A stretch of 19,880 bases of DNA from assembly GCA_910592005.1 (NCBI GenBank), contig CAJVPP010001452.1:1-19880 (forward strand), given 5' to 3'. This stretch comes from Funneliformis mosseae (taxonomy: Eukaryota; Glomeromycota; Glomeromycetes; Glomerales; Glomeraceae). Positions within the stretch are counted from its first letter, which is position 1, and each line of letters opens with the position of its first letter. Below the pieces are notes generated by a model, which was given only the letters and a program-made list of their open reading frames with translations, searched no databases and was not told the origin of the DNA. A program made the translations under genes and the position numbers. Shown in pieces: positions 1-11,519 of this stretch.

Positions 1-3000
1 AAGAATGTTATTTAATAGTCCTATCCGTTTATTATGCCAATCGGAAATCCTTTTCATGGCGGTAAATACTTGATCGGCATGTTGCTTTACCCAATTATAA
101 ATATATACAGATAAATCAAAACCATCAATAGACATTACCAAAAAGCACGAACGAAATAAATCTGGCGTATTGCGATTGGTCTGATCACCATTCGAGATCG
201 TATACATCATTATATCTTCGAGCAAATGACGCTGCTGTGCGGCCACCGACATCAAAGAACTTTTACGTGAATTTGAGTTAGCTTTTTCGTTTGAGATATC
301 TTCGGTCGAACTCCTCCGAGAATGTGACACATCACTCCCAAAACTACCTCTACGATCGTCAGGTAATATAGATTTACATGAACCGTATTTTGTATTCATC
401 TCCTTCAGTCCGGCGATCAATAAGTATTGATGTGGAATAGATATCGAATCATCCGGAGTAAAAATAGAATGTTTTGGTCGATATATTTCATACATTGGGG
501 AAAATGATGCAGGAATAGTTCGAAGTATTATCGGAGTAAAGATGACGTTTAATTCTACCAGAAGCTCATGGACTTCACTTAAGAAATCATCCATCATCCA
601 AGAAGGCATGTCAAGCCTCGCGTGCAATGCATGCAATGCCGGATTTTCTAATTCAATTGCTTTCTTCAAAAGTGCCAAAACTGGTTCAATAAAATTATGT
701 TGAACGTGTGGTTCGACACATTCGATCATACTTTCTGAACTAATGGTGTCATCTTGATCAAAGTTTTGAGCCACTTGAATATTATTGCTTTCAACACAAT
801 CTAAAGAAACCCGTCCCAACCCTTTAGTTATGGATACTTCGATGAAATAGTCACAAAGGCATTGTCGAAAACTTTTTATGATTCTATCAAGTATTATGCT
901 ATAATTAAGGGTACCATGGTTCCATAACTCAATTAATATTTGATATGAGGCGTCTATATTATTATCATTCGAATCCTTATTTGAATCAGAAACTACAAAC
1001 CATTCATCATTAGATATATATTGTAAAATCTTATTCGAATTTATATCATCTGAATCAACAATTTCAGGGACTAAAAGTTCAAAAGTGGGTCGACCTTGCC
1101 GATTCAATAAAGTGAAACACAGTCCGGCAATCCCTTGACCGACTGATGCTTCAAAAGCAGAGGGAGTGCGGGATTGGCTAATGTAATTATAGAAGAACGT
1201 AAATTCATGAAAATGGATATCGTGTGTTGCGGATGGCGTTTTCCTATTTATTCAAGAGAATTCAGTTTGAGAAGGGAAAATATTATCGTTAAGAAATGCG
1301 TACGGTATAAAATCTAATCAATGCATACCTCCCACTTTCAGAGATCGATTCCGGGAATTCAACTGATCCATATTTTGAAATATGATGACGCCTTATCGCG
1401 TTCGAGACTTCTAGTCCTTGCAAAATGTTAAGGTATAAGGAAATATTTTGCTTAAAGTACACTAAGAAAGCATAAGTATTCCTTATATACGACGGGATCT
1501 TTAAAGATAGGCGACGAGGGGTTTCCCGAATAGGAAAAATAAAGTTCACATCCTAGGAAAAAAAAAATAAAAATAAAACAAAAAACGCACAAATAAATAA
1601 ACATGAAAAGTACGAAAAGTTCGATTGTACGAATTGTATAAAAATTTAACTAACTGCACGAGTCGGATTAACCTTGTACGGGTTACGAGCAAGGAAAGTA
1701 GACATCACAGTAAGAGTTATACTTGAATTCAATTTGTTCTCCAACAATGCCATTAGCTCTTCGGTAATTTCTTTGCCTGGAACATCTAACCCAAAAACCT
1801 CTACAACTAATTCTCGTGAATCTGCCACTCGAGTTTGAGTTCCATGTTTACGAGAATTTGGGGAAGTATTAGGACTCCCACCACTTTTGCTTGATGGGGA
1901 TTTTCGTAATTCATCGGCATTCGATTGTAATTCCGAAGACAATGTAAATGAGGAGTTCTGACGTGAAGAATCATCTAAACTTTCATCATCAATATATATC
2001 GGAGACGCTTCTACTTCTGATAATTTGAGATAAACGATATTATGATTCTTGGCTATTACAAACATATGTTTCCTGTTAGAAACTACGAATGGATCGAGGA
2101 TCGAGGATGCGATACCATTAAGCGCTTGGTTCGGTCTTAACCGCCAATGAAGCGGAAATGTTTGTTTATAGACCGATTGACACTCAAACTGTCCTGGTTT
2201 GAACTTTTTTGAAACCGTTATGTTTCCATCATTTGGTGCCATTGATAGTACATCCACCAAGTCTCCAGAAGATAAATCACTATCTTCTGAAGATGACTCG
2301 GAATCAGAAGAGCCATCAGGTGGAACCAAATATTTGCTAATCGATGAAAGATCAAAAAAAAAAAAAAAAGAACGATCGATAAACGTACATCGTTTAATAT
2401 CATGATTTTAGTAATTTAAATAACCCCTTACCTGCAACGACGTGTCTCATTTAATTCATCCAATAATATTAATCTATTAATCCTTTCTGAAATTTGTATT
2501 ATACAATTTCGCACATGTTTGATGATATTGGAACGTTCAATTGCTGAAACCGCTTTTGAATAAAAATACATTTGTATAGAATTTTCCTGTGGAATGAGTA
2601 ATAACCAAAATAATTGCTTGTGTATAACATTTTTCTTGACAGATGATTTAACGGTTTGATCAGCAGGATCCGGTACGAAATCATTTTCCTCCGGGGAATA
2701 AATGCTAATTCCGAGACCTTGACAAAGGTCACCTTCACCACCATCGTCAGTATAATCATCATACGCTTCCTCCTGATTGTTAAATGCTTCTATAGATGAG
2801 CTCTCAAAAATATTATTTAGCTCAAATATGGGTGATGTAACGCAGCTATTGTCTACAACAGCCAAGGATTCACCCTTCTCTTCATCTTCACTTATATAAA
2901 AGCAATCTTCAACCTGATTTAGTGAAAATGGGGACATATCAGCTTTGCTAAATTCTTTTAAGAATCGGTCCTGTCCTTGTTTACGACGAACAAAGGATAA

Positions 3001-6000
3001 CGGAACACTAAATGTAGTCGGAAAGTCGACGAATGGATTCTTGGGCATCAATTGTTTTTGAATGAATGAAAGAACCGATTTTTCTACAGGTTGTGATCTC
3101 AACAGTCCATGCATCATTTCTTCTTTCAATAACCAATCGATTCGATCTCGAGTTTCTGACAAAGCTTCTTTTTTATCGGCAGTAAGTGAATCCAATTGCG
3201 GTAGATTTTCAAGTGCACTATAATTTAGATGATCCCATGTGAGAAAAAGGGAGGAAAACTTTTTTTTTTAACGAAACAATAAATAATTTCTGAATACCTT
3301 GTCTCATTATCACCCACATGGAACCCTGGAGTCATCTCATCGAATCGGGCTAAAGTCAGACATATCAGATGCAAAATAGCGGTAGTACCATCAGAAGATT
3401 TAACAGGAGATGTTTCCGTTCCGATTGATTTTGGAGAAAAGTCATGAAATTTACCATCCACTGTACACAAATAACTTGTTGGTAAACTTGAAATGGGAAA
3501 TTTCACAGAACTGGATCCTTCTGATTCAATATCCTCAACCTTAAGAGTTGATGCTTTTTTGAAAGTACATTCAAGTCGTAAAAATAAAGGATTTTCTGCA
3601 TAATTAAAAACGTCTAGAAAAGTTCCAGCGATATCGGCCACATTATCGTGAATATCTTTTGATAAATTATTTGGTTTTTTGAAATTTGGACGATAATAAT
3701 ATATGTTTTGCAATTCATCATTAATGAAATTAGCCGGTTCAAAGTAATGACCAAGCACAGCAACGAATTTTTGATACACGTCATTGGCATCATCGCTAAA
3801 TGATACGATTTTAATGAGTAAGGATTATTGATAACTATTCATTGTAACATCGAAATATAACGGACACACTAACCTATCTAGTCCTTGCCGAGCAGCCTTT
3901 ACGTGTACATTGACATATCCTGTGATATCTATATCAACGGAAGTCTCCATGCAAGCATCAATCGCTTTAAGAAAATCGGTTTCTGTAACTCTATGCTTTT
4001 GTAAAATACTTGCGTATACAGATTTAACAAATCCGTGTACATATAATTTTGTAATGTTTAAAGTGACTTGAGCAACTTGATCTGAAAGATTCGATTTAAA
4101 AGAATTTACAGGATTTTCGGGAAATGAACTACTCAGTAGCTTTGGCTCTAAAGGATTTTTAATTGTATCCGGGGTCTTATGTAATAAAGAGATGGTTTCA
4201 AAGGATAGAGTTTGATCTCGACGAAAATCCACCGGCTCTTTTATAAAATCTCTTTGAATAGGTTGAGGTCGTTTACACAAGAAAATTAAGATATTCATGA
4301 AACACGGTTTATTACTACTAATCAACCCATTATTTAGTTTCATGGTGTCTAATAAAAGTTTAAAAGAAGGAATAATTACAAGTAGTAAGGAACCAGAATC
4401 AACGATTTTGATGAAACATCTGGTATCTCGTAGGTTCCTAATATATTCTATTGTAGACGTAGCCTCCTGAAGAAAATCAATTTTGGAAAGCCCATTATAA
4501 ATTTCCTTTAATAACGAATCTTTAAGACCGTTGTTATTAGTATCAACTTCACCATCAGCATAGTTACTAAAGGTTTTTTCAACAAAAAGATGTAATAACG
4601 CGAAATCTCGATCCAAAGGACCTAAAGGAGCAATAGAATCGCGACTAATAATATAAGTTACATCATGGGTTGAATTATTGGGCAACGAAAGTGACAATTT
4701 CTTTTGTGATGCAACCTCCATGTATGGAGAATTTCTATTACTTATGCTACCCTTTCTTAGATAAGGGCTTGATTCGGAAATCAATGGAGACCTTGAATCT
4801 CCAAAGCTCGATCTCGGAGTATTTTCATTGCTCATATAGGATGATTTAACAGATTGTAAATGTAAGTGTTGATGAACCTGATTATTAATGATGTTTGACG
4901 AAGATTTGAAAGTAGGAATGTCATAATTTGCAATTAGTAATCCGCTGGATCTTAGTAGGACTGGAAGGTTGAATAAACTTGGGAGGTGGGACGATTTTTG
5001 AGGGGTCAAATTGTATGAATTCCGAAGATGTGAAACGCGTGATTTTGCAATATAATGTATTTGATCGAAAGTCACCAATTGAGATAACTTTTGACGATCC
5101 GCTGTTGATATTCTGTCAGCAACAGATTCGTAAAGTTCCCGTAGGAACGGTTGCTGCAAAGGTTCCATCCATAGTTCGGTTAAAATTTCACCGGTATATG
5201 GATCCTTATATATATGATGTTGTATGCCGTATAATTTATTTAGATTAGCAGATGAACCTAGGTCGGAATTTCCTCCAAGTTCCAGTTCCCGATAAAATAC
5301 TTGTTGATTACTATTTTCGGATATCAATAAACATCCTTCATCCAGACGTGCCTGACACAGATGTTGAAAAGCCAAGTCTTGGATTGGCATGTTCTTACTA
5401 TCCAATGAGAAGATATGTTCAATGTCGGACAACCAAGTCCACCGCCAATGTCTTAGGTAAGATTTTACAATGCAGTCTCGACCTGTCACCTGACGATTAT
5501 CTAATAAAATTTCACTTTCATGACGTCCATTTTCTGGGTACTTAATAAGAAATGAAGATAAGGGTCTCTTACAAACGTAAAATAATTGTCCATCTCCATC
5601 TTCGTTTGAATTTAACTCATTAATAAGGTTAATTAAATCTTCCAACGCTTTTTGACGTTGAAATACCTCAACGTTAAAAAATGATAAATTACCGGTTACG
5701 AGACTACCTAGTTCTTTGTTAAATCGGAGTTCGCAAAAACTTATTGGAAGAATCTTATCACCTTCTAGGGGGTGAAAAGCCTTAACGAACCCATTTTCAG
5801 AAAATGAAAATGATGACCATGCAACTTTCAGTCGTTCTTTTAAAGCCGAGTAAGCACTATTATCCGATGGCATTTTCACAGATTTATTAGTAATTGATTG
5901 CTCTCCAGATATCAAAATATCGAATTTGGCCTTATCATACCAAATATTAATATTTTGTCGCATTAAACTTTGTTCAAGTGGATCCCATAATTGCTTTAAC

Positions 6001-8090
6001 AATTCTAATCGGGTAAACGACGAAGAAATACCGTTGCTAATTGCGATTCGATATAAATGATATTTGCTATTTTCCTTAGATACCTTATGGAAAATATGTT
6101 TCTTTAGTAACTCATCCGTTTCGTAGATCATTGTCATAAATTTATGTAATCTAATACATTTTAAAAAGAGTGGATGGCTTGGATCATTATTTTGCTGAGC
6201 TGTTTGAAAGTTAAGTAAATATATTGCTAATACAGTATCAGCTACAACGTTAATCTCAATCCTTGGTGATTTTAATCTTGAAAATCCGTTCACTTCCCCC
6301 ATCCAGGATGCTTTAATTTTATATTGAATTATAACGTTTGGTAACCAAAGACGTGACATTGTGATATGAACCTTTTCTGCCTTGTTGGTGTTTCTACCTA
6401 CTAAGATTACACTCTCAATATTAAACCCATTACGTATCCGAGCAAATATCAGTTGCATCACATCAATTGAAAGAGAGTACTCTCGATATCGCGTTGACAT
6501 TGCTTCAACTGCTGGTGGTAGACTTCTTGGATCCGGATCCCATGGAAAATTATAAGTCCGTTCCCCAGAGTTAACGGTGTTGTTTGAATAGGAGGTATGA
6601 CCCTTTCTTTTGGTAAAATAAGTTTCCTTCATCAACAAGTTTATATGATAAAAATTTGGTGGGACCAAGTCTTCACGTGATAAATGAAATTTGGAAGATT
6701 TAACATTCCGCACATTTGGACAATCCTCGGAATAAAGAAATTTGCCTGATGTTGCTGTGGCAACAAATTGTAATATTTCATTATCAGGAAGAAACCCGAA
6801 ATTACATCCAGGATTACCTCCCTCAAGCGGTCCTACTTGAATAATATTGCATTTAATACTTTCCTTACAAAGCATCTGAATGATATCATCGTCAGGTGAC
6901 ATCTGGGCTAGATTTGATTTAACAACACCATCCGTAATCACCATCAGCGCGGGGGATCCTTCTTTTGGCAATAAATTTATAGCTAATAAACCAGCATTTA
7001 GACTGTAAGCAAGATTACCCCCACTCGACCCCAACCGCCATAAATTTTTCTCATCTAGATATGACGTATTAGAACCTAGTTCATGCTCAAGCAAATCGGT
7101 TTTGGGACCAGTAACATCCATAACGTAGGCAACAGGAAATTTGTTCCTACGAAGTTTTTGTCGAAACTCGGCAACTTCATGTTGAAAGCGAATAAACTCC
7201 GAGTGTAAATTATCAAGTATATCGAAGATATTATTTCGATTAACTACAACTCCTTGTATAAGAACCCTCATCGTAGGAAATTCAGCCAACATAGGAATAA
7301 GATTTGCGTTTGATGCAAAATTGGAACATTCAGCAATAATGGTAACTGATATTTCGGGTTCAAACTACGTACGATATATGATTTATTAATTTTGGGAATA
7401 TTACAAAATCCATCAACAGGATTGTATAATCTTATGCAATACCTGTAAGGCTCGATCCTTATCCAAATCCTGAATTATGAAAGGCTGTACTAGGCCTTCA
7501 AGACAACGATGAGTACTACAGCATAATAAATTTACTTATTAAACACAAGTCAAAAAAAAAAAAAAAAATTTCATGCCATAATTAGATAATCAAACCTTTT
7601 TCTTACATTTGCATCACTTTAGACATTATTGTATTTTTAGCACCGCTACAATCGATGGTAGCTAAAGAGGAGGTTACATCCAAAAGGAATACGAATCGAT
7701 ATTTTGTACTTAAAGTGATTATACGAGAATGGGGCATGAGTCTGTATTGTTTATCCGTTGAATGCTGAAGATCCGGTAAATTTTGCGGCGTATATATCTC
7801 GCTTGCTTCCTTCTCATTTTGACTTTGTATTAAAGCCGTTAAACGCGTATCCGATATATGAAGCACTTGAAAGTTCTATTGTACGATAAAAGTTTTCAGG
7901 ATTACAGACTGAAAATTAATCAGAAATATCAAATTATTCTTAGTTTGCTATATTTACATACATCGTCACTTTCTAGAAGTAGAGGTTGATATAAGCGAAT
8001 AAGAAGCCATTTATAGTGATCTACTTTCGAAAAATTTGACGCGTTCTTTACAAGTAAAATCACAGTTTTCGCCTCTGTATTCTTGTTCAT
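1..8090 (-). CDS. SZT2: SZT2-like KICSTOR subunit, 9 exons, 3' end beyond window
   Basis: Large homologue of animal SZT2, which holds the KICSTOR complex and GATOR1 together on the lysosome and restrains TORC1 when amino acids are scarce. Exons on the minus strand: 8090-7962, 7875-7607, 7515-7443, 7364-3874, 3795-3298, 3217-2432, 2336-1655, 1552-1329 and 1243-1 (open). All eight introns are GT...TAG, 78-102 bp, and the joined frame is 2,465 codons without a stop; human SZT2 is about 3,430 residues, so the C-terminus is probably missing. Recognition rests on the N-terminal third, where the order of motifs follows animal SZT2: VILLVK near residue 10, KYRFVFLLDVTSS about 102-113, HRCLEGLVQPF about 135-145, FEPEISVTI from 158, a VITDGV strand about 299-304, and CNFGFLPDNEILQFVATAT about 334-352. 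This region resembles a von Willebrand A fold. The middle and end contain Ser-rich and acidic linkers. The start is the first ATG before VILLVK; an upstream non-coding exon cannot be excluded. Exon joints are inferred, not transcript-based. Confidence 0.88.
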
Positions 8091-8640
8091 ATAAAATTGT
8101 TTAACGCGTAAGTCAAAACTAGATTATATGAAAAAAATTTTGCATTCAAGCACAAGTAAACAAATAACCTGTGCGCCGTTTGTTTTCTGATGTGGAGACA
8201 ACATTTTTTTTTGAAATTCGACGAACTATTGTAGTTAGGAGAACATCATTTATAATATGATATCATTGATTATCTAATGTTTGTATCATGTAGTAATTAA
8301 CTAACACGTGATGCATACTTTAAAAAATTTATTCGAGATTTTACGTTACGAGGTATTATTTTAAGGACGATTACAAGGTGAGATATAATTAAACCACATT
8401 TATTAAATCCGTCATGTTTGAAATATTGATGTATTTCACTAATATTTTGTATATGATTTGATTGTTCCTTAGGAAAGGACAATCGCGTGGCTTGATAGTT
8501 GCGAATGAAGTTTCGTGATCATATGAAAATTTCCTCAAGAGAAATATTGCCATACATAAATACAGTATATGGAGTCAATAAAATAAAGAATAAAAATTTG
8601 CATATTACATAAGTTTATTAAAATTAATTATTATTCTAAT
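8091..8640. other. Spacer between the SZT2-like 5' end and the membrane-protein 3' end
   Basis: This 550-bp AT-rich stretch separates two genes transcribed in the same (minus) direction. It should contain the SZT2-like promoter and 5' leader (side near 8091) and the 3' UTR of the membrane-protein gene (side near 8640). No open frame with coding character, RNA gene or clear promoter motif was seen. The short minus-strand frame at 8297-8482 has no recognisable features and is treated as chance. Confidence 0.5.
8614..8619 (-). terminator. Putative polyadenylation signal AATAAA of the membrane-protein gene
   Basis: On the minus strand AATAAA occurs about 20 nt after the TAG stop of the membrane-protein gene, in an A/T-rich 3' flank. 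The hexamer is common in AT-rich DNA, so placement rather than sequence alone supports it. Confidence 0.35.
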
Positions 8641-9747
8641 CTAAAACCCTTGCCTTGCCATATTAAGTAAAGAAGAAGCGAAAGATGATGTTGAAGAAGT
8701 AGATTGTGTACTCGATTTTGAAGTAGAAGATTGCATACCAACAGCTAAATCACTATCAGTTTCCGATTCTTTTAACTTATTAATATCATCAATATAAAGT
8801 TCCGCATCTTTCATTAATTTTTCTACATTCAATTTTGATAAAGCTCTCTCTCTAACTTCTTTGTATCTAGGATCTGATGAAACCGTGTTATCATCCATCT
8901 CGACTTTCTTATAAAATTCGGTAAATAATCTTCTTAAATTAGAATCTTTTAATACACTTGTACGTTGAATGCTCAAAGCCTTACTTCTGTAAATTATTGA
9001 TTCTAATTTCCTCGTTAGATCGTTTAATACTTCCATATTACTTCTTTCTTCAATTTTATCAAAGAATATTATCGCTAATGATAATGCGGAAAATGCTAAT
9101 CTCCTATAAAAGTATATCGAACAATAAAGAAATTCTATATTCCCATCACTATCAAGTTTAGAATAGTCGACCGAAGCGAACATGAATAATTCAACCATTC
9201 CACAACCTACTAACCAAATTACTCCATAAGTTCTCCAATGTGATTTACGTTTCAAAGTTGTCGCAACCCCAAGTACAATCGCCATTATAACATAAGACCA
9301 AGCGATATTAGGTACGATATATATGAAATAATCGGTTAAATCATAACAATATGAACAATCGACAAGTGCTTCTTCCCCGAAAGTCGCATATATTAATCTA
9401 TTTTCATAAGATTCAAATTTTTTTAATAAAATTTGTTCATTATCACCAATAGTTCTGTTATTTTCTGTTAAGATCGTTGTTAATATCTTTGTTGATGTCT
9501 TCAATGATACTCCTGTATCCTTGAATATATTTGGTGGTTTTACCCAGATCGCATACATAAGTTGCAAGATAATATTACTTGTTAATAAGAGTATTATCAA
9601 ATAATCAAATCTTGTATTATTTCGTTTGGGTTTGGGTTTGGGTTTTTGTAGTTTAAACGCTCTGTGTTTCATAAAATCACGTCCCTTTTCTATAATAAAT
9701 GGGAGCGTTAGAAGCACTAGTAACCTAATTAACTCTGAAGAAAACAT
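8641..9747 (-). CDS. Conserved fungal multi-pass membrane protein, function unknown
   Basis: Intronless 368-residue protein with about five hydrophobic segments: residues 5-20, 48-69, 140-165, 173-192 and 205-229. A very basic Lys-Pro loop (KPKPKPKR, 35-41) lies between the first two. The loop before the third segment carries FGEEALVDCSYC (123-134), with a C-x-x-C pair, followed by a hydrophobic segment ending LGVATT. This order resembles a fungal membrane-protein family known in filamentous ascomycetes, where a GPDVLLxCPFC-like motif precedes the same segment and which databases sometimes mislabel as chorismate synthase; I recall that from memory and it needs a search. The C-terminal half (230-368) looks soluble, helical and charged, ending in a Ser/Thr-rich tail (about 339-360). 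No enzyme motif was found. The start is the first ATG, directly after a 20-base poly-A tract on the coding strand. It is divergently paired with the mL60 gene. Confidence 0.85.
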   Translation of the reverse strand: MFSSELIRLLVLLTLPFIIEKGRDFMKHRAFKLQKPKPKPKRNNTRFDYLIILLLTSNIILQLMYAIWVKPPNIFKDTGVSLKTSTKILTTILTENNRTIGDNEQILLKKFESYENRLIYATFGEEALVDCSYCYDLTDYFIYIVPNIAWSYVIMAIVLGVATTLKRKSHWRTYGVIWLVGCGMVELFMFASVDYSKLDSDGNIEFLYCSIYFYRRLAFSALSLAIIFFDKIEERSNMEVLNDLTRKLESIIYRSKALSIQRTSVLKDSNLRRLFTEFYKKVEMDDNTVSSDPRYKEVRERALSKLNVEKLMKDAELYIDDINKLKESETDSDLAVGMQSSTSKSSTQSTSSTSSFASSLLNMARQGF

Positions 9748-9821
9748 TTTTTTTTTTTTTTTTTTTTAAATGTTAGAAAGTTTTTTTTTTTTTTTTTTTT
9801 TTTTTAATGAGAATTTATTTA

Positions 9822-9852
<31 letters not shown>

Positions 9853-9967
9853 TTTTTTGATGCATTATGTATGACGAATAATATTATTTAATTGATTAAA
9901 TGATGATCTATTAACCCTAAAAAGCTCCTTTTAAATTTAATTTTTTTTTTCAAGTCAAAGGTCAAAG
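9748..9967. promoter_or_regulatory. Shared divergent promoter region
   Basis: These 220 bp separate the start codons of the membrane-protein gene (minus) and the mL60 gene (plus), so promoters for both should lie here. It contains two long poly-T runs (9747-9767 and 9781-9805) and an (ATTT)n stretch, which are typical nucleosome-depleting sequences in fungal promoters. The plus-strand start is preceded by the short direct repeat TCAAAGGTCAAAG (9955-9967). No TATA element could be singled out in such AT-rich DNA. Confidence 0.5.
9781..9858. repeat. Poly-T tract plus (ATTT)n microsatellite
   Basis: A run of 25 T (9781-9805) is followed by about eight ATTT units (9813-9845) and another T-rich tail to 9858. 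Simple sequence of this kind is likely to vary in length between isolates. Confidence 0.85.
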
Positions 9968-10443
9968 ATGTTCGGAGCATTTAGAGCAACCATGGTAGCG
10001 TGTGGTGGTTTATTATGGTACTAATTTTAATTTAATTTATTTTTTCATTTTACAAATGAATATACTACTTTATTCGAACTTCTTTTTATAAACCGATAGG
10101 AAAAATCCTTCAAACATGAGTAGAACGCGTAAAGCTAATGTACGTAAACGGTTAAGAGCTGTAGATACTGTCATTGAAGCTTTGTCGAAATCAGGCGTTA
10201 AATGTAAAGCTTTGGTATGTCAAATATCTTTTTTTTATTTTTATTTTTATTTTTATACCTTTGATTTCTAATAATCATTAGGTTCTATAGGATTACGCTC
10301 GTTCATTACCTAAAGAATCAGAAATGACACCTCGTGACAAATATACTGTCTTTAGTAGAAAACATAAAGGCTATAGAAAATCTTTACATAAAGTACCAAA
10401 ATTCACCAAAGTTACCATAAGAACAACACCTCCTGGTTTTTAA
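9968..10443 (+). CDS. MRPL31: Mitochondrial large-subunit ribosomal protein mL60 (MRPL31 family)
   Basis: Three exons (9968-10017, 10100-10214, 10291-10443) give 105 residues, close to the usual size of yeast MRPL31/mL60, a structural protein of the fungal mitochondrial 54S subunit. The N-terminus reads MFGAFRATMVACGGLLWKNP, matching the family pattern MFGPFK...GGLLWK.PW. A basic stretch SRTRKANVRKRLR and the helix AVDTVIEAL follow. Exon 3 carries the conserved C-terminal block PRDKYTVFSRKHKGYRK (69-85) and HKVPKFTK (88-95). Intron 1 (82 bp, GTACTA...GATAG) splits the Trp codon of GGLLW. Intron 2 (76 bp, GTATGT...CTATAG) is phase 0; the earlier CATTAG acceptor would give an in-frame stop, so it was not used. 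Both splices were fixed by frame and family similarity. Expected location is the mitochondrial matrix ribosome. Confidence 0.93.
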
Positions 10444-10544
10444 CATAAGGATTGGGTCATTTTCGCTTATAAATTTTCGAATGGTTTAAAAGTAACACTT
10501 TGATGAAAATTTTGTTTGTCTTTGTTCATAAAATAATGCGTAAA

Positions 10545-10571
10545 AATAAATATGAATAGTTCCCGAATAAA
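10545..10571 (+). terminator. Putative polyadenylation signals of the mL60 gene
   Basis: AATAAA occurs at 10545-10550 and again at 10566-10571, about 100-130 nt after the mL60 stop codon, a sensible distance for a fungal 3' UTR. Sequence alone is weak evidence in A-rich DNA. Confidence 0.35.
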
Positions 10572-11497
10572 TTATAAATAAATAATCAATTCTAAGTATA
10601 AATTGATTGCTAAATCGTATCTTGATATGCTATAATAATAAATCGAAGTATCAAAGGAGATAGTAAGGTAATAATTCTATTCTTGTCGTTAATACTTTGT
10701 ATTATTGATGCTTTTGGTCTTCTTTAGTCTTCCTTTCAACATCGCGTACCAATGGCATAATATTCAATATATTTCTTATTGAAAATCCTCTAACGATTTT
10801 GATCCCCGGGTATCACCAATATGTAGTTTGTATGAAAAATTAATTATAAGTAATATACTACAGAATTATTAGTTATAATTTTGGAAATTAGTTTTAAATC
10901 CTTGCGATATCTGAAATGGTTGATAAAAGGTATTTTTTTTTTATTGTTACAGTATTATAATTGTATTTTCTTATCAATAGCATAAATTTAATTGTTAATT
11001 AATTAAATAAAACAATTCGTATTTATGAGTATATTATTCTATAAGTTTTTAAAAAATAAAATTTGTTAAATCATATTAAAAAAACAAAAAATAAATCAAG
11101 TTACCTTTATTTGTGATTTCTTATAATTGGGTTTTTCATTTTTTTCTAAAAAGAATCTAGTATAAATAATAAGAACGAAAATAATAATAACTTTTCCTTT
11201 CAAATTTTAAGTCAATATTATAAAATCATATGATAATATTATTATTGTTTATTATTGTTTATTAATTATTATTATTGTCTAATTCATAATGAAATTAACT
11301 GATTATTATTATAAATTAATAATATTTTTGATATTAATTATTGCAAAACATAATAACTTATATAATTTTATTTTATATATTAATAAATAAATACAAAAAA
11401 TTTCAAAATCATATACATATACAGTAAATTTTATTATAAATATTAATTAACTTTATGAATATTCACTTAAGTTTTAATATTTAAATATTATTATATT

Positions 11498-11519
11498 TAA
11501 AAAAAAAAAAAAAAAAAAA
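11498..11519. repeat. Poly-A tract
   Basis: A run of about 22 A residues lies in the gene desert. It could be a simple-sequence expansion or the tail of an old retroposed insertion; nothing recognisable precedes it, so no element is called. Confidence 0.6.

Noticed and set aside
4979..5545. Two plus-strand open frames of 89 and 97 codons
   Set aside because: They lie opposite the long SZT2-like exon 4, which has family similarity on the minus strand; they are antisense shadows without domain features.
8297..8482. 61-codon minus-strand frame in the spacer
   Set aside because: No similarity, no clear composition bias and no splice-linked partner; length is within chance for the region.
9625..9648. 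GGGTTTGGGTTTGGGTTT resembling telomeric repeats
   Set aside because: Only three units, and they encode the Lys-Pro loop (KPKPKPK) of the membrane protein in frame; coding origin is sufficient.
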